From Ottowia sp. (GTDB lineage: Bacteria; Pseudomonadota; Gammaproteobacteria; Burkholderiales; Burkholderiaceae_C): a DNA stretch of 15,453 bases. Made by a program: the position numbers and the translations under genes. Positions 11,999-15,453 of the stretch are shown here, one piece after another (position 1 is the stretch's first letter; every line of letters begins with the position of its first letter). The notes beneath the pieces were generated by a model. The model was not told the origin of the DNA and made no database searches. It saw only the letters and a program-made list of their open reading frames with translations. The stretch lies in the NCBI GenBank assembly GCA_023228705.1, contig JALOAS010000075.1:1-15453 (forward strand). Reading direction: 5' to 3'.

Positions 11999-14447
11999 AG
12001 TCTTGGAACCGGCTGGGCGGCGTGATCGTATCGCTCAGCGTCCTGTAGCGGGGAATGGCGTCGCGCAGCGTCTCCAACGAGCTCGTGCCCAGCCGGGACA
12101 GCCCGATCAGCTCGATCTGGAACATGATGCGCTTGGTTGACGAGGTCACGCCGGTGCCGATTCTCTCAAATACGACGCGGCCTATCCAGCAACCGGCATC
12201 GTATTCGAAACCGACGATGGCATCGACCATCTTTCTTTCCTGGAAGCTGTAGTTCAAGCGGCCCACCGTATACCATTTGCCGCGGCAGCTGCCGCCGCCG
12301 TGCGCATTGCGGCCGAGTTCGGCGCGCCGACTCCAGCCAATGTCGGCCAGCGGCCACTGCCAGCCCAGATCCAGGTGCTTGCTCCCCAATTGGTCGTCCA
12401 GTCGATCGCGGTCATAGCGATAGGCAGCGCTGATGCTGTGGTACGGCGCAGGCAGGTACTTGGTGCTGACCGTGGCTCGGCTGGACCGGTGCGTATCGGG
12501 GTTGTACTGCATGACACCCTCCACGCCCCATTTCGGATTCCATTGGATGCCGGCACCCAGCATCAGGTCTGACCAGCCGCGCCTCTCCGGATCGCCACCG
12601 GGCAGGACCACCCGCTGCTCTGAAAAGCGATAGCGCTGCGCCACCTCCAGCCGCAATGCCTCGGCACCGGTGTCGGGGTCCAGAAAGCGCGTGGTCAGCC
12701 CGGCCGTGACCAGGTTGTTGTCCGACACGCGGTCATGCCCGGCAAAGGCGTTTTCCGACCAGATGGTGGCAAAATTGAAGTCGTACATGCCCGAGTCGTA
12801 ATTGGGCAGCCCGCTCTGGTCACGGTACGGCGTGTAGACGTACTTGAGCCGTGGCTCCAGCGTCTGCGTCAGGCCGCGGCCGAACAGGCCGGCCTCACGC
12901 TCGAAGACCAGCCCGTTGTCCAGGCTGAAGGTGGGAACCGCCACGCCGTCGCTGGTCTTCCCGCTCCAGGTATCGTCGTAAAGGTAGTGGCTGGCGTGCA
13001 ACTTCAACTTCGGCTTGACGAAGCCCCAGGAGCGCAGCAGCGGCCGCTCCACCTGCGCCAGCACGAGGCCCCGGGTGCCGTTGGCCGGGTTGTCGCTCCG
13101 GATGTTGGGCGCAATGCCCCAAGTGCTGCTCCGGTGAAAGCGCGTGACGTCCGACCGCAGTGAATAATCAAAGCCGTTCCGGTTGGTCTGGCCCCAGCGC
13201 ATCGTCAGCTGCGGCAACTTGTCGTAGGGTGGCTCGATGGGCGTGGACACATCCTGCAGCACCTGCGTCTTGCGCGCGCTCAGGCTGGCAGAAAAATCGC
13301 CGCGCGCCCAGGTCAGCGCGCCGCTGCTGACCAGCTCGCGCGTGGTGCGCCGCACGCCCCGGGTTTGCGACATGTTGTAGGTGTCCGAGAGGCTGCCGGT
13401 ATTGAAGTCGCGCCAATAATCGTCGTCGCTGACCCGGCGCAGGTTGAGCGCCACGCCTACGGGCCCGATCGCACTCTGGCCCGTATCGTAGCGGCCGTCA
13501 TGCTGCGTGAAAATCGACCAGCGCGTGCTGTCGCGCAGCCGGTCCGCAGGCATGACGCTGGCGTCGACCGTGCCTTCGTAGTTGTCCTCCAGGTAGCGGA
13601 ACTGGCCGGCCAGGTCGACGCCGCGCCGCGTCATGACCGTGGGCGTGAACGTGGCGTCGCGGTTGGGCGCGATGTTCCAGTACCAGGGCACCGACAGCTG
13701 CATGCCGCTCTTGCTGTCCAGCCCCACCGTGGGCGGCAGCCAGCCGGACTGGCGCTGCTCGCCCAGCGGAAAGGTCAGCTTGGGCAGCGCCAGCACCGGC
13801 ACGTCCTTGAACTCCAGTTTGGCGCCGCGGGCCACGCCCACCTGTTCTTCCTGGTCCAGCTTGAGCTCGTCGGCGCGCAAGAGCCAGTCGGGCACCCAGT
13901 CGGGTCCGGGCCGCTGGCAGGTGGTGTAGCTGCCCGCTGTCACGACGCTGCGGTCCGGGTCAATGAAGTCAATGCGTTCGGCCTGCCCGTTTGCACCGGT
14001 GGCAAGCAGATGGTACGTTGGACGCAGCAGATAGCCTTCAAAGGCGTCGATACGAAGCTGACCGCTGGCGGCGGTGTAGCGGTTGCCGCGGTCGTTGATG
14101 TATACCTCGCCATCGGTTGACACGGTGTCGCTGCGCTGGTCGTACCTGATTTTCCCGCTGCGCACGCTCAGCCCGGGCCGGCGCAGCTGCGCGTTGCCCT
14201 GGATCACCATTTCCAGGTCCGGCCGGCCCTCCACCTGGTCGCCCACGATGAAAATGGGCCGGTGGTCCTGCTCGGGGACGGCCTCGGACAGCTCGGCCGT
14301 GGGACGCAGGCTGACGCTGCCGGTCTCCACTTGCGCCCAGGCCGGCGTCAGCGCCAGCAGCGCAGCCAGCATGCCGACCAGCCGCGCACGCGCGGGTCGC
14401 GCATGCAGCGCACGGCAGCTCCGACATACGGCGGCAAGACGGATCAC
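11991..14447 (-). CDS. lptD: LPS-assembly outer-membrane protein LptD
   Basis: LptD, with LptE, inserts lipopolysaccharide into the outer leaflet of the outer membrane. After a signal peptide ending in LTPAWAQ comes the periplasmic OstA/LptA-like beta-jellyroll (about 65-180; IVGDQVEGRPDLEMVIQGNAQLRR, DTVSTDGEVYINDRGNRY). A long C-terminal beta-barrel domain follows, rich in alternating aromatic strands and ending FQDYE. I choose the GTG at 14447 (818 residues, MIRLAAV...) because it gives a basic n-region. The first ATG in the signal region (14372) would leave a signal with no positive charge. Neither has a good ribosome-binding site. The frame is open to 14726, beyond the divergent spacer. 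The mature cysteines are Cys177, Cys721 and Cys753. It is followed by surA with an 8-base overlap. Confidence 0.93.
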   Translation of the reverse strand: MIRLAAVCRSCRALHARPARARLVGMLAALLALTPAWAQVETGSVSLRPTAELSEAVPEQDHRPIFIVGDQVEGRPDLEMVIQGNAQLRRPGLSVRSGKIRYDQRSDTVSTDGEVYINDRGNRYTAASGQLRIDAFEGYLLRPTYHLLATGANGQAERIDFIDPDRSVVTAGSYTTCQRPGPDWVPDWLLRADELKLDQEEQVGVARGAKLEFKDVPVLALPKLTFPLGEQRQSGWLPPTVGLDSKSGMQLSVPWYWNIAPNRDATFTPTVMTRRGVDLAGQFRYLEDNYEGTVDASVMPADRLRDSTRWSIFTQHDGRYDTGQSAIGPVGVALNLRRVSDDDYWRDFNTGSLSDTYNMSQTRGVRRTTRELVSSGALTWARGDFSASLSARKTQVLQDVSTPIEPPYDKLPQLTMRWGQTNRNGFDYSLRSDVTRFHRSSTWGIAPNIRSDNPANGTRGLVLAQVERPLLRSWGFVKPKLKLHASHYLYDDTWSGKTSDGVAVPTFSLDNGLVFEREAGLFGRGLTQTLEPRLKYVYTPYRDQSGLPNYDSGMYDFNFATIWSENAFAGHDRVSDNNLVTAGLTTRFLDPDTGAEALRLEVAQRYRFSEQRVVLPGGDPERRGWSDLMLGAGIQWNPKWGVEGVMQYNPDTHRSSRATVSTKYLPAPYHSISAAYRYDRDRLDDQLGSKHLDLGWQWPLADIGWSRRAELGRNAHGGGSCRGKWYTVGRLNYSFQERKMVDAIVGFEYDAGCWIGRVVFERIGTGVTSSTKRIMFQIELIGLSRLGTSSLETLRDAIPRYRTLSDTITPPSRFQDYE

Positions 14448-14639
14448 AAGGACAAAGGGCGCGGGTTGGGACGGTGGCGACGAGCGCGTCCACCTATAGA
14501 ATCGAAAACCGTAGTTTAGTGCAGCGGCAACGCCCGCGCGTACCCTTGCGGGCAGCCAGTGGCCGGTCCGGACCACGCCGCGGCAGGGCGGCGGCACTGG
14601 CACAACCGCGCCATTCCACTCCAGCCAGCACCCCGAAAC
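14448..14639. promoter_or_regulatory. Divergent lptD/amgK promoter region
   Basis: This 192-base spacer separates two divergent genes. An AT-rich patch at about 14494-14519 stands out in otherwise GC-rich DNA. On the + strand it contains TATAGAAT (14495-14502), a plausible -10 for amgK, but without a good -35. The same patch read on the minus strand (TTCTATAG) could serve lptD. GGTCCGGACC (14565-14574) is a perfect 10-base palindrome nearer amgK. No strong Shine-Dalgarno is visible for either gene. Confidence 0.35.
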
Positions 14640-15453
14640 ATGTCGTCTGCGCCCCAAATCACCTGGGAAAGCACCGCGCGCCAGCGCGCCTTTGAAGCGT
14701 GGCTGGCGCAAGCGGCCGGCGCACATGGCCTTGTTTCAGCAACGTTGCGCCCCGCCTCTGCAGACGCAAGCCATCGTCGCTACTTCCGCGTGGACGGCCC
14801 GCAGCGCACGTCGTTTGTCATCATGGACGCGCCGGCGGCGCAGCAAGAGAACGCGGCCTTCGTGCACGTGGCCGGGCTGATGCAGGATGCCGGCATCCGG
14901 GCGCCGCAGGTGCTGCACCGGGATACGGAGCACGGCTTCCTGCTGCTGACCGACCTGGGCCGGCGCACCCTGCTTGATGTCATCACGCCGGCGCAGCCGG
15001 ACGCCAGCCGGACGCTGTACCTGGCCGCAGTCGACATCCTGCTCAAGTGGCAACTGGCGTCGCGCCCGGGCGTGCTTCCACCCTATGACCAGGCGCTGCT
15101 GCAGCGCGAGCTGATGCTGTTCCCGCAGTGGTACGTGCAGGCGCACCGCCAAGTCACACTCTCGGCTGCACAAACTCAGGTCTTGCAGGACAGCTTTGCC
15201 CGCATCATCGCGCACAACCTGGCCGCGCCCAGCGTCTTCGTGCACCGCGACTTCATGCCGCGCAACCTCATCGTTGCCGATGCCGACATCGATGTTGTGG
15301 CGACAACGCCGGAAGAGCCGACGCTGAGCCTGCTGGACTTCCAGGATGCCGTCTGCGGCCCGGCCACGTACGATGTGGCCAGCCTGCTGCGCGACGCGTT
15401 CATCAGCTGGGGCGAGGAATTCGTGCTGGACATCACCATCCGCTACTGGGAGC
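14640..15453 (+). CDS. amgK: N-acetylmuramate/N-acetylglucosamine kinase AmgK-like, 3'-truncated
   Basis: An aminoglycoside-phosphotransferase-fold sugar kinase that runs off the window; 271 complete codons are visible. AmgK phosphorylates the anomeric carbon of N-acetylmuramic acid and N-acetylglucosamine. This feeds MurU in the peptidoglycan-recycling bypass to UDP-MurNAc that skips MurA. Visible features are SHRRYFRV (residues 46-53) in the N-lobe nucleotide-binding region, LLLTDLG near the hinge, the catalytic-loop motif HRDFMPRNL (His202-Leu210, catalytic Asp204) and the metal-binding DFQDA (from Asp233). The ATG at 14640 fits the family's usual start, although no clear Shine-Dalgarno precedes it. 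Position divergent from lptD is common in Burkholderiales, with murU usually next. A related kinase acting on another substrate remains possible. Confidence 0.85.
   Translation, partial: MSSAPQITWESTARQRAFEAWLAQAAGAHGLVSATLRPASADASHRRYFRVDGPQRTSFVIMDAPAAQQENAAFVHVAGLMQDAGIRAPQVLHRDTEHGFLLLTDLGRRTLLDVITPAQPDASRTLYLAAVDILLKWQLASRPGVLPPYDQALLQRELMLFPQWYVQAHRQVTLSAAQTQVLQDSFARIIAHNLAAPSVFVHRDFMPRNLIVADADIDVVATTPEEPTLSLLDFQDAVCGPATYDVASLLRDAFISWGEEFVLDITIRYWE

Noticed and set aside
14448..14726. N-terminal extension of the lptD frame up to 14726.
   Set aside because: It crosses the divergent spacer, reads as Arg/Pro/Gly-rich noise and would place the signal peptide about 90 residues inside the protein.
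1..15453. A defence island, mobile element, CRISPR array, toxin-antitoxin pair or biosynthetic cluster.
   Set aside because: All large ORFs are housekeeping or envelope genes. No transposase, integrase, nuclease module, spaced direct-repeat array or tRNA was found on either strand.

Overview
The window looks like core chromosome of a GC-rich betaproteobacterium, most probably order Burkholderiales. The reasons are high G+C with strong GC3 in nearly every gene, the lptD-surA-rsmA cluster read divergently from an AmgK-type sugar kinase, and a tsaB-rimI-family 4 uracil-DNA glycosylase cluster. I cannot fix the family or genus by eye. I see no prophage, insertion sequence, CRISPR array, tRNA or rRNA.

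Layout from left to right. (1) The 3' part of a glutathione S-transferase gene (+) converges, through two terminator-like hairpins, on a minus-strand cluster eamA-type transporter > tsaB > rimI > uracil-DNA glycosylase (3605 down to 583) with touching or overlapping genes. (2) A 217-base gap holds copy A of a two-copy inverted-repeat element. (3) mltA (-) follows, then a possible 64-residue membrane protein gene on the + strand that exactly fills the space between mltA and a tartrate/malate-type dehydrogenase gene (-). (4) A low-GC gene (-) encodes an SGNH-fold lipoprotein whose catalytic Ser and His positions are replaced. (5) A Sua5/TsaC gene (-) diverges from a CnoX-type chaperedoxin gene (+), whose leader can form a long hairpin. 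(6) The convergent gap after cnoX holds copy B of the inverted-repeat element, with a second long palindrome inside it. (7) rsmA, surA and lptD (-) form the outer-membrane/ribosome cluster, without the pdxA gene often found between surA and rsmA. (8) A divergent, 3'-truncated amgK-like gene (+) ends the window.

Functional themes: envelope biogenesis and recycling (lptD, surA, mltA, amgK, two lipoproteins), tRNA t6A formation (tsaB and sua5, at separate loci), rRNA methylation (rsmA), DNA repair (UDG) and protein protection (cnoX, surA). No complete new multi-gene system is evident. The points most worth checking are the repeat element pair, the apparent SGNH pseudo-enzyme, the tightly packed small ORF, and the cnoX leader hairpin.
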